From Paramecium pentaurelia (Eukaryota; Ciliophora; Oligohymenophorea; Peniculida; Parameciidae): a DNA stretch of 64,000 nt. Position 1 is the first letter of the stretch, and every line of letters begins with the position of its first letter. The translations under genes and the position numbers were made by a program. Below are positions 23,650 to 35,536 of this stretch, piece after piece. The stretch spans positions 248,001-312,000 of the forward strand of contig CAJJDO010000088.1 of the NCBI GenBank assembly GCA_905183005.1. The letters run 5' to 3'. The notes under the pieces were generated by a model, which was not told where the DNA came from, made no database searches, and worked only from the letters and a program-made list of their open reading frames with translations.

Positions 23650-26175
23650 TCATTATAATACTAATTTCAAATTATCTTTTCCTAAATTAAAAGGTCCTAT
23701 AAATATAGAATTTTATTTATAAAATCCAGATATACAATTTTAAAAAATGCATTCTTAACCATAGATGATAATTTCTTCAATAATGAGTTCTGATTGACAT
23801 TACGAAAGATTTAATATCACAACGTCTTTAAGTATTTCCAATTTGAAATTTATCAATTAAGCATTAATTGCTTCTTCTTCATTTTCAAAATCTTTCAAAT
23901 CAGCTAAAACTCCTATAGAAACTAAATTAGAAATAGCAGCTATCAATCGATAATGATTATCTAAAGATTTCACATTTTAAATAGATTCTTTTGTATTTTA
24001 AAGTATCAAGTATCCGCTTCTAATAAATATGGGTGTTATATCACTATAAGAACAATGAAGTATATGATCTTATTAACCTTTATAATTTAAACCTGTTATA
24101 AGGTCATACCATTCAGATTCTGGAAAATAAGCCTTTCTTGTGATTGATTCATCTAATATAGGAGCACCCATTAATTCATTACCAATTATGAATTAAGTAT
24201 CCATCACAAAATCTCTATATGACATATTATCTTATGGAAATACAAAAAACAAGGGATTTATGACTAAAAATAAAGGAATGATATATACTTGTCCCATGAT
24301 TCTATTCTCTTATGAAGATAGAATAATACCATTTCAAAAGAGAATATCTTAAATGAATATTCTTTTAAGCTGTTTGAATGACTGTATGATCAATATTATA
24401 AAATTCTTATGATTTAGATAAATCATTATTGTGATTACGAAAGAAAGGATAAAAGATTCCCAATTAGATCCATCTTGAACAAAGCTTAATATTAGTATCT
24501 CCCATAAATCCACATACATCTGCACCAACCATAGGGATACCATAAATTTAAAATGAAAATATTTATCCTAAAGATAAATAAAGAAAATCCCATGATGCTC
24601 CATTATCCCCAGTCCAATGTTAAGCATATTTACCAGTACCTGGAAATGTAGATCTAGTAATCTGAAAAGGTTGAATCTTACCCAATTCTTTCAAGGCTTG
24701 ATAAGTATAATAAGAATCCATGATACCATAAAGATTATGAACATCTTTATGTAAGTAATTTCCATAATGAATTAAATGAGGAGGAAGTGTTTTATTAGAT
24801 AATGATATAGCTCCAGGAATATAAGCAAAATTAATATTTTCATTCATTTTATCAATTCTTTGTTAATGATTATGTAAATTACTATTTAGACCACATTCTC
24901 CATCACAAAAATTAGCAGGTTCATTCATATCAACCCATAATCCATCAAACTCTACTTAATTATAAAGATGTTTATGCATTTCATTCCAAAACTTACTAAT
25001 ATTAGGATGAAAGAAATCAGGAAAATATGATTCTCCTGGCCAAACTCTTCCTTAAAATCTATATCCAGTCTCTGGAGAATAGACAAAAATATCATATTCT
25101 ATACCTTTTTTATAACCTTCATCTTGATTACCATATTTAACACCTACTGCTACATCAACAATAGGTATATATCTAACACCTAAATTTCGTATATTTTCAT
25201 AATCTTATTTAGTGAATCTATTTGAATCTACAGAAAATATTTATCTATCATGCATATAATCTATATCTGACCAAATTGTATCAATAGGAATTTTATTTTT
25301 TTAGTATTATTCAACTACTTGTACTAATTTACTACTATTATTATATCCCCATCTGCTTTAATGAAAACCAAAACTCCAAAAAGGAGGTAATATCCATCCA
25401 CCTAAATAATTATGATATTGCTTGATTACTGTCCTAGGTGAATAATCACCTAAAAATAATTTTAAATGGATTATGCCTCCTATTGTTATAAATTTCATTC
25501 TTTCTTCCTAATAAATAATGTCCATTGGTGAAGATGATTTATAAAACATAATATTGAATTTTCCATTATCTTCCATACTCAATAAAACTGGATGACTTGA
25601 ATAAACATTCTTTCCTGGTCTCTTACCATCTTCTATAATATTTGGTTCATCTCTTGCATATAAAGTATATATTCCTTATTTAAAACGAAAACCAACTTAG
25701 TTTCTTTCTCCTAAACCCCACATTTATTTATTTTGAGGATAATGTGTGAATTCTATGTAATTTTCACTATAAACCAATTCTGAAATAGTAAAGATTACTC
25801 TATCATCTCTGTAAATCTAAATTGTGACTAGGTCATTAGTAATTATAACACTGTAATTATAATTTTCCAAAAGTAAAGGATTCTCTATATCCTTATAATT
25901 AAATGGCTAATGTAATTAGAAGCATTTACAGGTTATTAAGGGATTCTGAAATGTTTTCGATCTTCATCAAAAATCTGAATGTCAAGTTATGAGTCATTTT
26001 CAAACCTTATCTCAAGAATTAAGATTTAATTTAATTTAATAGATTAACCATTCTTCACAATCATCTCATTTGTAGTGTGTAATTTATATTATTGTATTTA
26101 TCCATCATTTCTAATTTATGTGGCAATATATTATGTAAATGTAACTTAAAAGTATAAACAGATGATTAAAAACAT
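23650..26175 (-). CDS. glycoside hydrolase family 31 alpha-glucosidase, secreted
   Basis: About 840 residues including small unspliced segments. MFLIICLYFQVTFT is a signal peptide. GH31 landmarks: MWGLGERNQVGFRF, then GLWVDMNEPANFCDGEC with the nucleophile Asp (near 24935), then ITRSTFPGTGKYAQHWTGDN with the acid/base Asp, MVGADVCGFMGDT, and IQLGIFYPFFRNHN. GH31 enzymes remove glucose from alpha-glucans or, as glucosidase II, from N-glycans. The secretory signal and the lack of a retention signal at the C-terminus point to a lysosomal or secreted digestive enzyme; an ER role is the alternative. Exact introns were not all resolved. Confidence 0.92.
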
Positions 26176-27035
26176 CTGATAATTATTTATAATTAAATTT
26201 ATAATATGATAATTTATTTAAATTATAACTATTATAAATTATGTGAAATATTTATATTTAAAGTACTAAATAACAAAATATAACATTCATTATCAAATCA
26301 ATAATAATATCCAGACTTATATACTAACATATTATAATTTAATACCAATTAATTAATGATAAATTTAATGTTTTAGAAATCATATTTGTAATAATATTAT
26401 ATAAAGAATATTTCAACATTTTTTTATCTTTCTTATATTTTATCAATATAAAAAAGAGGATACATAATATTTTAAGAATGTAATATTTAAGTTTATTTAA
26501 TTTTTAAATCCTATCATTTCTTTTTAAAATTAATGAAAGGCTAAGATTCTTTATAAAAATTAAGAGTTTTTATTACAATAGCAAAACTTGATTAAAATTA
26601 ATAAACATTTATTTGTACTTTATAGAAGAAATTCTGAAAGATCACTTTTTTCATAATCTTTTTAAAAGAGTGATAAAAATGAGGGTAACCAAAAAGAACC
26701 TTGTTTAATAGGAAGAATTAAAAAAAAAATTAATAAACTGTAGCATTTTAATAAGAAATAGGAAGGAATTTTATAAAATTTTTAATTTATTATTTGATGT
26801 TATAAAATAGGGCAAAGAAATTTAATTTCTTTTTTGGATCCATTTTGGGGTTCATAATAACTTATAATTATATATACTTTGATTAGATTTATATAGAGTA
26901 GATGAATATTTATATATTATATAAAATTGAAAATATGCATTGTTTATAGAAAGAATCACAAATTATTTGAAATAAATAAGCAATAATTTGTCACAAACTA
27001 AAATAAATAATTTTAATAAAGTATTCATATAAAAA
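26176..27035. other. AT-rich divergent gap
   Basis: 860 bases between divergent genes. It is mostly A/T with TGA in most frames. It holds one short TGA-free, somewhat protein-like frame (listed separately) and no RNA gene or repeat that I can see. Confidence 0.4.
26679..26882 (+). CDS. possible small ORF or gene remnant
   Basis: ATG 26679 to TGA 26882 encodes 67 residues (MRVTKKNLVQQEELKKKLIN onward). The frame is open upstream to about 26591, and its residues (EEILKDH, FKRVIK) look more like protein than usual gap translations. No family is recognised, and length alone does not exclude chance. Confidence 0.25.
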
Positions 27036-27812
27036 ATGGAAGAAAAAATTACATCTATTGTCACAGATGATAGAATTGATGAGATTTTGCATCTGAATGC
27101 TACTAAAGAGGAATTAATTATAATACTCAATTACATTATAATGGATTATAAGAAGTTCTCAATGACTGATAAAATCTTACTGCAATCATAAAAATTATAG
27201 AAACTAGCATTAGAAGAATGCATTGAAAATCATTATGTATTTCTATTCTTACCAGGAGTAAAGAATTCTATGGACATTAAATCTTAAAAAGAGGTGAGAT
27301 ATACATATGAACCAAAAGATGGAAAGATTTTAAAAGAAAAATATAGAAATGGTCGTAAAACTGAATCAACTGAAGTCACTTATGAATAAATCAATAAAAT
27401 GTTAGGATCCTTCAATCAAAGCACAGGTGCCTTTTTATAAAGCAAACCTAATTTTGCTGAAAGTAGATTTATAGCTCCACTTTTACCTTAAGAAGAAGTA
27501 TCAAAAAGGGAGAAGGTTTAAGTGAAAGGTGGACAAATGCAATTTGTATAATAGCCAAGAAAAAATAAACCTGCTTTTAAAAATTATACTGCAGAAGAAA
27601 TCTCAAAACATAATAAACCAGGAGATGTATGGACTGTGTTGAATGGCAAAGTTTATGACATTTCTCTATACGTTGATTATCATCCTGGCGGAGTTGAAAA
27701 ATTAATGCTAGGAGCTGGAAAAGATTGTACAAAATTATTTAATTAATTCCATTCTTGGGTGAATGGACATGCTTTTTTAGAATAGGACTATATTGGTAAT
27801 TTAAAATATTGA
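27036..27812 (+). CDS. cytochrome b5-like heme-binding domain protein
   Basis: A single exon of 258 residues. The C-terminal 85 residues are a cytochrome b5 domain: KPGDVWTVLNGKVYDISLYV, then DYHPGGVEKLMLGAGKD and FNQFHSWVNGH. The two heme-ligand histidines lie in YHPGG and FHSWV. This version resembles the b5 domain of CYB5R4 (Ncb5or) more than microsomal b5. The N-terminal 170 residues are helical and charged without a known domain, and no reductase module or membrane anchor is present. It would be a soluble electron carrier or heme-binding protein. Confidence 0.88.
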
Positions 27813-27840
27813 TAATTATATATATTATAATATATAAATT

Positions 27841-28583
27841 TCAATAGAGCAAATAAATGACTAAAAACATAGTAACAATAACTGCAGCAATAAATAGTCT
27901 TGTTCTTAATACCCTACTTTCTTAATCTTTTCTGACTTATGTTGCCTTGATTGATAATAAGATTTATTTACTGTTGTTTTCATAGTATCTGCATATTTAT
28001 TCATAGTTTAAGTAGAATGTACTAAAATCTAAACTTAATCTTCTCTATCTAAGATTTAGTCTATGATATAATAATTATATATAATACCTAAAGTCAAAGA
28101 CATTTAATTAGCTACATCTGTCAATTAATTTTTTAATCTAACAATTTTTTCATTTTCTGGATCATTATTATAATAAAACTGTAATATTGCAAAATAATAT
28201 TGATACCATCTTGTCTTTTAAATACTCTACAAATTATTATTGCATTCCATAATTAATAGCTTATTTTCTCAAATTTTCACTAAATTTCTAACAAAATGAT
28301 TCTTTAATTTCTTCTAAAAATGCAAAGGCAGTAGCTTTTGACAAATATGCATCTGCTAAACATAAGTAAGTAAAATCATTTTCATTTATGTAATGGAAAT
28401 GATAACTAGTATTTATTCTATATTTACTAATTACTTTTAATCATAAACAAATGTTTAACGAGTGTTTTTTTTTAGTTTATCAAATAGTTTTTTTGCTAAA
28501 GAAGGGAAATTACTGGTTACAGATTCATAATCAACAAGTGTTATATTGTTTTCTCTTACAATGACAACATAAATCAAAGACAT
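27841..28583 (-). CDS. longin-type R-SNARE (VAMP7-like)
   Basis: Five exons (introns 29, 28, 27, 26 nt) splice to 210 residues. It has an N-terminal longin domain (MSLIYVVIVRENNITLVDYE, then FHYINENDFTYLCLADAYL), an R-SNARE helix (QILDREDQVQILVHSTQTM) with Arg at the expected zero layer, and a C-terminal membrane anchor (LFIAAVIVTMFLVIYLLY). This order is that of VAMP7/VAMP72 and Sec22. The protein sits on vesicle membranes and pairs with Q-SNAREs for fusion. The last intron is needed to bring the anchor into frame. It converges on the b5 gene with 28 bases between stops. Confidence 0.92.
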
Positions 28584-28737
28584 ATAAAATTTTAAAATTA
28601 TTTAATAATAAATATTCGAGGATTCAATTTTATAGTTGAATCTACAATCATAAATATTTAGATAAGTGTTTAATTTAATTGTAAAATATCGGTCAATCTA
28701 AAAAGAGGTATATAATTTAATTTTTTATATATAATTA

Positions 28738-29052
28738 ATGAATTAATAAATAGTCATACCCAAATCAATTTATTTTAAAGAGGGATCATTTTTTCTAATT
28801 GTTAATGCAAAACCAAATTCTAAAGTGAGTTAAATTACAGGTGTTTCTGATGAAGCTGTTGATATTAATATTGCAGCACCACCTAAAGATGGAGAAGCCA
28901 ATGCTGAATTATGCGATTTCATTGCTTAAACTTTAGGAGTTAAGAAAACTGCTATTTAAGTCTAAAAAGGAGGTAAAGGAAGGAATAAGCTAATTAAAAT
29001 TGATAGCAAATTCAAAGATATCAACGAATTTTATGAGAAGTTGAAATAATGA
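28738..29052 (+). CDS. DUF167 (UPF0235/YggU) family protein
   Basis: A single exon of 104 residues. It shows the family core: VNAKPNSKVSQITGVSDEAV, then IAAPPKDGEANAELCDFIAQ and GVKKTAIQVQKGGKGRNKLI. The GEAN and G(K/R)xK signatures are intact. The family is conserved from bacteria to humans (C15orf40), with unknown function. The length equals the usual family size, so the gene is complete. Confidence 0.9.
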
Positions 29053-29406
29053 TTTTGAATATAACTATTTTGGCAAAAATATGACTTTCATAATCATTCT
29101 TTTATTATAACCATTATTTTATAGTTATTAGTTATATATCTTAATATACAATTTTCTGAAGACTAAATATTTTAAATTTATGTTTATATCAATAGGAACT
29201 ATTTATAGAATCTCAAATTAAATAACTATTTGAGTATATTTATCTTTATGATTTCTTTTTTTATTTACATAAATAATAGATTAAAGTTTAAGATCTCTAT
29301 TTCTTATAAGGTATCATTAAATTACATATGACAATAACTATTATTAAAAATGTATTTATTATTGATTAATATTTCATTAATTATTATTAAATACCGCCAA
29401 TTTCTA
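29053..29406. other. AT-rich gap
   Basis: 354 bases between tandem plus-strand genes, A/T-dominated, with TGA in all frames. Nothing recognisable. Confidence 0.5.
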
Positions 29407-29818
29407 ATGAGCACAATAAGTAGAGAGGAATATGCTAAGAAAATGAGATTAGCATTATCAGACAATCATATATGTAAACCTGATGGAACTGTTAATCATT
29501 AATATTTCTTAGTCAAAAAAGGCTAATATTGGGCAGAGGAGAAAATATAATTCTTAATAGAGTAATTAGAGAAAGTTGGTGTTGGAAATTGGAAATTAAT
29601 GTAAAAGGGTCTATTAGAATAAACTGTAATAATTTTTAATTGATTAATAGAGTGATATTGAATTAGAATTAAGAACCTGTTTATTATTTAAAACTACAGA
29701 CATTTAACCATATATGGATAAAAAATATACAAAAAATGAAATCGAATAAATTGCCTAATAAAATATAGAAAAAGCTTAGTAGTTAAGTAAATTGAAATAT
29801 GGAGTATTTGTTGTTTGA
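29407..29818 (+). CDS. SANT/Myb-like small protein
   Basis: Two exons (25-nt intron) give 128 residues. The central stretch YWAEEKIQFLIEQLEKVGVG followed by NWKLMQKG has the spacing of a SANT/Myb helix-turn-helix, with two of the usual Trp residues. The C-terminal 40 residues are helical. A chromatin or transcription role is typical of SANT proteins, but a single degenerate repeat is weak evidence. It ends 44 bases from the convergent RRM gene. Confidence 0.7.
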
Positions 29819-29861
29819 TATTATATATATATTATAAATAAATGATGTTTTAATTTACTTA

Positions 29862-30570
29862 TCATTTTTTTGCATATTTTACTTTAAGTTGGCATTCAGG
29901 AGTTATTTTAAAATTGCTCAAACCTTTCAATGCTACAGTAGCTTGATCATCATTTTAATATTCAACAAAAGCTAATCCTCTTGCATTTATTAATTTAATT
30001 AATGAATAACCTGGATATTGTCTAAATAATTCTGATAACATATTTTCTGTAACAAATGATGGTAATGATTCTATCAATAACACATTATTAACTTCTCCTT
30101 AATTGAAAATATTATTATTATTCAATTTATCTTCCAATTTCTTTTATTTCTTCTCCTTAATCAAATCTGTTGGCAGAGTTGGTTATAATTCCTTTTATTA
30201 TTTCTATTTGTAATAAAATTTGCCTTCCATTCTATCAAATATAACACTCTTCTTGTATGCAAATTCAATAATCTAAATTAAAAGGCAAAAATACTAGAGG
30301 CTTTTCATACACCATCATTCCAGATAAAGCTGATTTTGCATTTGTGGCATAAGTAATATTTTAAAATACAATAAAAGCTTGACCTCTTAATTTTTATGTT
30401 TTTTTCATTACAATCTATAAGACTTCTCCAAATTAGGAAAAGAGAATGTATAACACAAATTTTAAGTCTTCCAATTTGATTTTATCATTCAATCCAGTAA
30501 CATAAAGAGTTTCTTTAGGAGCAGAGTCCTAATTAATTTATTATGCAGGATGAAGATAAGGCTAATTCAT
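29862..30570 (-). CDS. U1A/U2B''-type snRNP protein, two RRMs
   Basis: Two exons (22-nt intron inside RRM1) give 228 residues. RRM1 contains TLYVTGLNDKIKLEDLK, LQIVMKKTQKLRGQAFIVFQ and AKSALSGMMVY. RRM2 contains VNNVLLIESLPSFVTENMLSELF and ARGLAFVEYQND. A Lys/Gln linker separates them. This is the U1A/U2B'' (SNF) architecture and length; the protein would bind a U1 or U2 snRNA loop in the spliceosome. Whether it is the U1 or U2 partner cannot be told. Confidence 0.92.
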
Positions 30571-30597
30571 TAAATAAAATCAAATTTATATAAATAA

Positions 30598-31384
30598 TCA
30601 TGCATCAACCTTTTCCTCATCAACATCTCTTACAAACTATAATTTCAAATCATGATAAAATTTAGTAAGATGTACTTATGCAATGGCTGTACTATTTGCA
30701 ATTGATTAAGGCTATTCAGTTACTCTTTGTTATTCATGAATAGGTATTGATTGAACTATAGTATTTTTTAAAGCATTAAGATATTATTAAATGGGTTGAA
30801 CTATTTTATCATTTTATTAAGATGTATCTTAAGAGACAGAAAGAACTGAGATTCTATCATCATAATAACCATCTCCCCACCATAATTCTGAGTCTTGATC
30901 AAAGTTTTTATCCATTAAACAATTTAAAATGATTATCGTCTCCAGCAATAACTTTTATATTAATATATATAAATCTTACTTGCATTGTTTCATTAGCCAA
31001 GAGTTCCTTGTTTGTACTTTAATCAAGTGTTTACTCTTTATATCTTAAATAATTCTCATTATAGTATTCTAAGACCTTCAATTTAATCTTTAATGCTTTC
31101 TCTGTGAAATCATTATAACATCTCAATATTATTTCAGATTTGCTTTCAATTATAGCTGCCATTTGATCACAAGAGTCTAATTAAATTTATTTCTTCTTCA
31201 TTAGATCAGCTAGAAAAGTTTTGACTGGTTTAGTTCTCATGAAAGTTGCTAATTCACTTGAATCACAATATATTAAAGCTTCTTTTGATGTAGGTTGATT
31301 CTGAGGTGAAGCTTGAGTTTATGAAGTGCGAATTTCGAATTGTTCAGATGGTTTAGCTTTTCGTTTTGAACATTAAATTCCCAT
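30598..31384 (-). CDS. hypothetical, likely dually acylated protein
   Basis: Two exons (28-nt intron) give 252 residues. MGIQCSKRK fits N-myristoylation at Gly2 plus palmitoylation at Cys5. The middle is helical (KSEIILRCYNDFTEKALKIK onward); the C-terminal third is Gln-rich and ends EEKVDA. No enzyme motif or known domain. It stands between the snRNP gene (27 bases) and the PKG gene (55 bases) on the same strand. Confidence 0.75.
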
Positions 31385-31439
31385 TTATTTTAGTATCAAC
31401 TTAATTTTTATAGTTTATGAGTATATTTGATTGATAATA

Positions 31440-34086
31440 TCAATAATTTGAATCCCAATTTGGATCTCTTGCCTTTTCTTTTTTATAAGGTACACCAATT
31501 TAATTAATTTCTTTTGATGCTAATTTACCAAGTGTGAGGGCTGTTTATATATCCTTTTCTTAAATCATTCTAGATTTCTTTGGTAAAAAAGGAGCTTTAA
31601 GTTCTTTATCCATCAATTTATCCTAACATAATATTTATATAAAATACCCAATCAAATTTATCAAACCAAGTATTAGCCTTTAAAGAAGCATAACCTCCAC
31701 CCAAACGAGCTTCTGGTGTTTTCATTAACAATTATTCAATAAATTTTTTTGCTTTCTTGTCTTTCATAAAAGGAGGAAAAGTAATTGATTTTTTTTGAAT
31801 TTCTTCATAAATTTCATAAGGATCATCAGCATCTTCTGCATAAGGTACTCCACCACACATAAATTCATATAAACATACTCCAATTGACCATAAATCAACA
31901 GTAAATGTATATCCTTTTCCTGTAATAATTTCAGGAGCCATATAATGAGGAGTTCCAATAATAGTATATGTTCTAATTGATTTTTAATTTAAAAACTTTG
32001 CTGTTCCCATATCTATCATTCTTAAATAACCCTAATAGTTATATAATAAATATAATACTTTTTCATCAACCATTATATTCTCTGGTTTGATATCTCTGTA
32101 AATAATTTATAATTTATGTAAATATTCTACACATATCAATAAGGAACCTATATAAAATTAAGAATCATTAGTAGTCAACAATCCTATTTCTCTAATAGCA
32201 TCAAATAATTCCATTCCTTTAATAAATTCTACCAAAAAATAAATATAATTTTAATCCTTCATACTTTTATAAAATTGCATCAAAAATGGAAAATTAATTG
32301 TTGATAACACTTATTTTTCTTACTATTATTAATATTATATTATTTTACAGCTAAATGTCTCTCTAAATGTTGTTCAACAATCTAAGATTTACTAATACAT
32401 TTTAATGCATATAATTTATCTTCTTATGCTGTTCTCACTAAATAAACATTACCAAATTATCCTTAACCTAATTTTTTTATACATATTAAATTATCTAATT
32501 TTAAATTTGAATAATCTTTTTTTTAATATTATACACTTGTCCTATTTAAATACTTTTATTCATGTGAATTTTCATTCTTCTAAATCATTTATTCTACACT
32601 ACCTCCAATCATTTCAAAAAACATCTTTATTTCAAATTCTGCAATAATTGATTCATCTGTTTATACTTGAATTGTCTCAGGAAGTTTATTATCTTAATTT
32701 TATGATCTCAAGAATTATTCTCCAAAGATTTTTCCTTTACCCAATACTTATTGTTTAGAGGGCATCTATAGACCTTATAATTACGAAATAAATTGTTACT
32801 GTAGCTATTTCTCCTTCTAAAATTATATAAACTTTAGTGCAAGGCTATCCTGATTTTATAATAATTTCATTTTTCTCATAATGTACCTATCTAATGTTTT
32901 ATAGAATCTTTTCAATCTAAATTGAAGTTAACTTTCCCAATAAAGGACTCTATTACAATGCCCATTTTTAAGTATTAATATATTTAACAGTCTATATTTT
33001 TTAACCTAATATTCTTTAGATATCATCTTTAGATAAAGATAGACATCTCACTTCTTCTTCTGCTGCTTTTACTGTAGCAGCTCTTTAACAACTTTAATAT
33101 AAGGCAGCTTCACCAAAGGATTCACCAGCATTCATTTAAGATACTTCTTTATCTCCTTTTATAATAGCTACCTTTCCTTTTTTGATAATATAAAATGAAT
33201 TGGCAACATCACCTTCAGATACTATTATTTCTCCTTTCTTAAAAATTAAAGTAATTAAAACACTAGAAATTGCATCTCTTTATTCTTCAGTTAAAAAAGC
33301 TATAATATAAATTGATTAAAAATTACAAAAAAATTCAACTTTCTTCATAAATTCTCTATTTTCTTCATAACTTCTTTAATTTTATTACTCAACTACCTTC
33401 CTAAAAGTATTTCTATCTATAGCCCAAAATGCACAATCTAATACAAATACATTAAGATATATACCTCCTATAGCTCTGACACTAGCACTTCTAGGTGCAT
33501 TATAAAGCATAGCTAATTCACCAAAAGCATCTCCACTTTTTAAAGTTTTTTTAAGTTCACCATTAATTATAATCTAACACTATCCTCTTTCAATTAAAAA
33601 ATAAGAACTTGCTTTATCTCCTTACTTGAATACAAATTATCCATCAGGAACAGTACAATAAAACATTTAATCAACTACATATTCTATGTCACTCTAAGGT
33701 ACAGATTTAAAGATGAAATGCTCATTGAAAGCATTTAACATTAATTAGTAATCGAATGGTGATTTTCTTTTATCTAATTTTTTGATATTTTCAAATATTT
33801 CCACTGTATCTGACACTGCATTAATCTTTGCTTATTTCTTTTTATCACCACGTTTAAGCTAATATGAATAATAATGAACTACTTCAATTTATTATACTTC
33901 TTAAACTTGCTGATCTTCATCTCCATCATCATCATTTTATTTATGAGTAGTTTTTTTAGATACAGTTGTTCCATTTTAGTGAGGAATTGTGATAGTGTCT
34001 CCTTTTTTATTTACGTTCTCATTTCTACCTGATATGAGTTCCATATTTTCAGGACTGAATTATTGACAACGACATGCATTTCCCAT
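31440..34086 (-). CDS. cGMP-dependent protein kinase
   Basis: About 850 residues after splicing. MGNACRC suggests myristoylation plus palmitoylation, as in apicomplexan PKG. At least three cyclic-nucleotide-binding domains follow. The first has FGELAMLYNAPRSASV, the second FGEAALYQSCQRAATV; both keep the phosphate-binding Arg. The third is weaker (NEIIIKSGQPCTKVYIILEG). The kinase domain has GQGQFGNVY, ALKCI, YRDIKPENIM, IDMGTAK (DMG for DFG) and IGTPHYMAPEI. It ends with the AGC-type tail NWDSNY. Alveolate PKGs have this regulator-plus-kinase order. Introns include one near 32790. Confidence 0.93.
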
Positions 34087-34588
34087 TTATTTAAATAAAA
34101 TACAATAATAATCAATATTTATGTTACACTTTATGAAATATAGTTTCTGTATTAAATCATTTATGCATCAAATATTATTAGATTAACAACAATATTTTTA
34201 AGTACTTTCCAATTTTTACAATAAATCTTAATAAATACTTATTACTCAAACTATTATGTTTAGAGATATGGAATTCTTTAATATATAGTAACTATTCATT
34301 TGATATTTAAAATGTGTAAGAATTACTTTGATAAAATATATATTTAGTATTAAAGAATTCTTAATTATATAGAAAAAGACTACCTTTTATATTTAAAAGT
34401 AGTGTGAGAGAAGTATTCTTTGGATTTATTATTTTCATTTATAACTTCATTTATAAGTTTGATTATGATTATGATAATTTAGGAAAATATATATATTTTT
34501 AGTATACTTAATATCCAGTAAAATAGGAGAATGAAATAATACTTATAGGTTTTCTGTAAAACAAAAATATTAATCAAGTATTTAATTT
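34087..34588. other. AT-rich gap
   Basis: 502 bases between tandem minus-strand genes. It should hold the PKG promoter. A plus-strand frame is open over part of it but runs antisense into the next gene, so I do not call it. No other structure seen. Confidence 0.45.
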
Positions 34589-35368
34589 TCATGGGGTTTA
34601 TGATGTTGGTGGTGTGTAATCTTTACAAGAAACACAAACACCTTTAGTTGAATCCCATATATAATTATAGAATGAATTGACTAAACAATTAGAGTAATCT
34701 AAATGTGACACATCTTTGGCTTCTATACATTTTGTACCATCCCACATACAAAGAAGAGGACCATCTTCAATAAAATTCTATCTTTATAATATGCATGTGC
34801 TTTCTGTAGTGTAATCTGAACAAGTAATCATTTAACATTTATTATCCTTCCATTAACAACCTAATCCCTCTCCAAAAATAAAACATAATTCCTCATTTAG
34901 TTATGTATCACAATATCTAATATCCACAACATTACAAGTATTTTTATACCAATAACATAAATTCCATTAGGATTAGAATCCAGAACAATCATCTTCAAAA
35001 TTTCCACATGGTGCTAATTCATAATCTTTACAATAATTTCCGTTTTCTGTAGGCATACAAAACTAATTTAAATCTTAATTTCCAATCTTATAACAATCAA
35101 ATGGGTCATTCATAAAATAATCAGTACATTTTGTGAATTCTCTACAGTTAGATATATTCCATGAACAATGTGATACTGCATTACATTTATCTTTGTTATA
35201 ATATTGACTACAACTTCTATCTTAACAAATTGAAGTATTCCAAATACAATTAATTTATTCTAAACAAGTAGTTTCACTTGGGAATTTAGAACATTTACAT
35301 TAATCTTTGAATGTAACTGGTATTGAGTGACCTAAAAATAATAGACACAATAAAACAAAAATTTTCAT
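34589..35368 (-). CDS. secreted cysteine-rich protein
   Basis: A single exon of 259 residues with a signal peptide (MKIFVLLCLLFLGHS). The mature protein has about 30 cysteines in repeating units, many followed by a Trp: CIWNTSIC, CSWNISNC, CQWKDNKC, CMWDGTKC. This W-rich Cys pattern resembles the repeats of the giant protein at 38.1-44.6 kb. There is no C-terminal hydrophobic anchor, so it is probably released or stored in a secretory compartment. Specific function unknown. Confidence 0.8.
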
Positions 35369-35536
35369 ATATATAATAATTAATTAAATTCTAATTTATA
35401 TATATATCACATTTAAATATAAGAGTTCTTTGTTAATATAATATAATAGAGTATGTATATGATTTTTTTGAGTTATTATTATTCATAAGAAATGATGATA
35501 AATATTAATTATGTATAATTATAATAAATTTAATAA

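Noticed and set aside
34280..34760. Plus-strand open frame crossing the gap into the small cysteine-rich gene
   Set aside because: It runs antisense to a clear secreted-protein gene. Open frames of this length occur by chance when only TGA stops translation.
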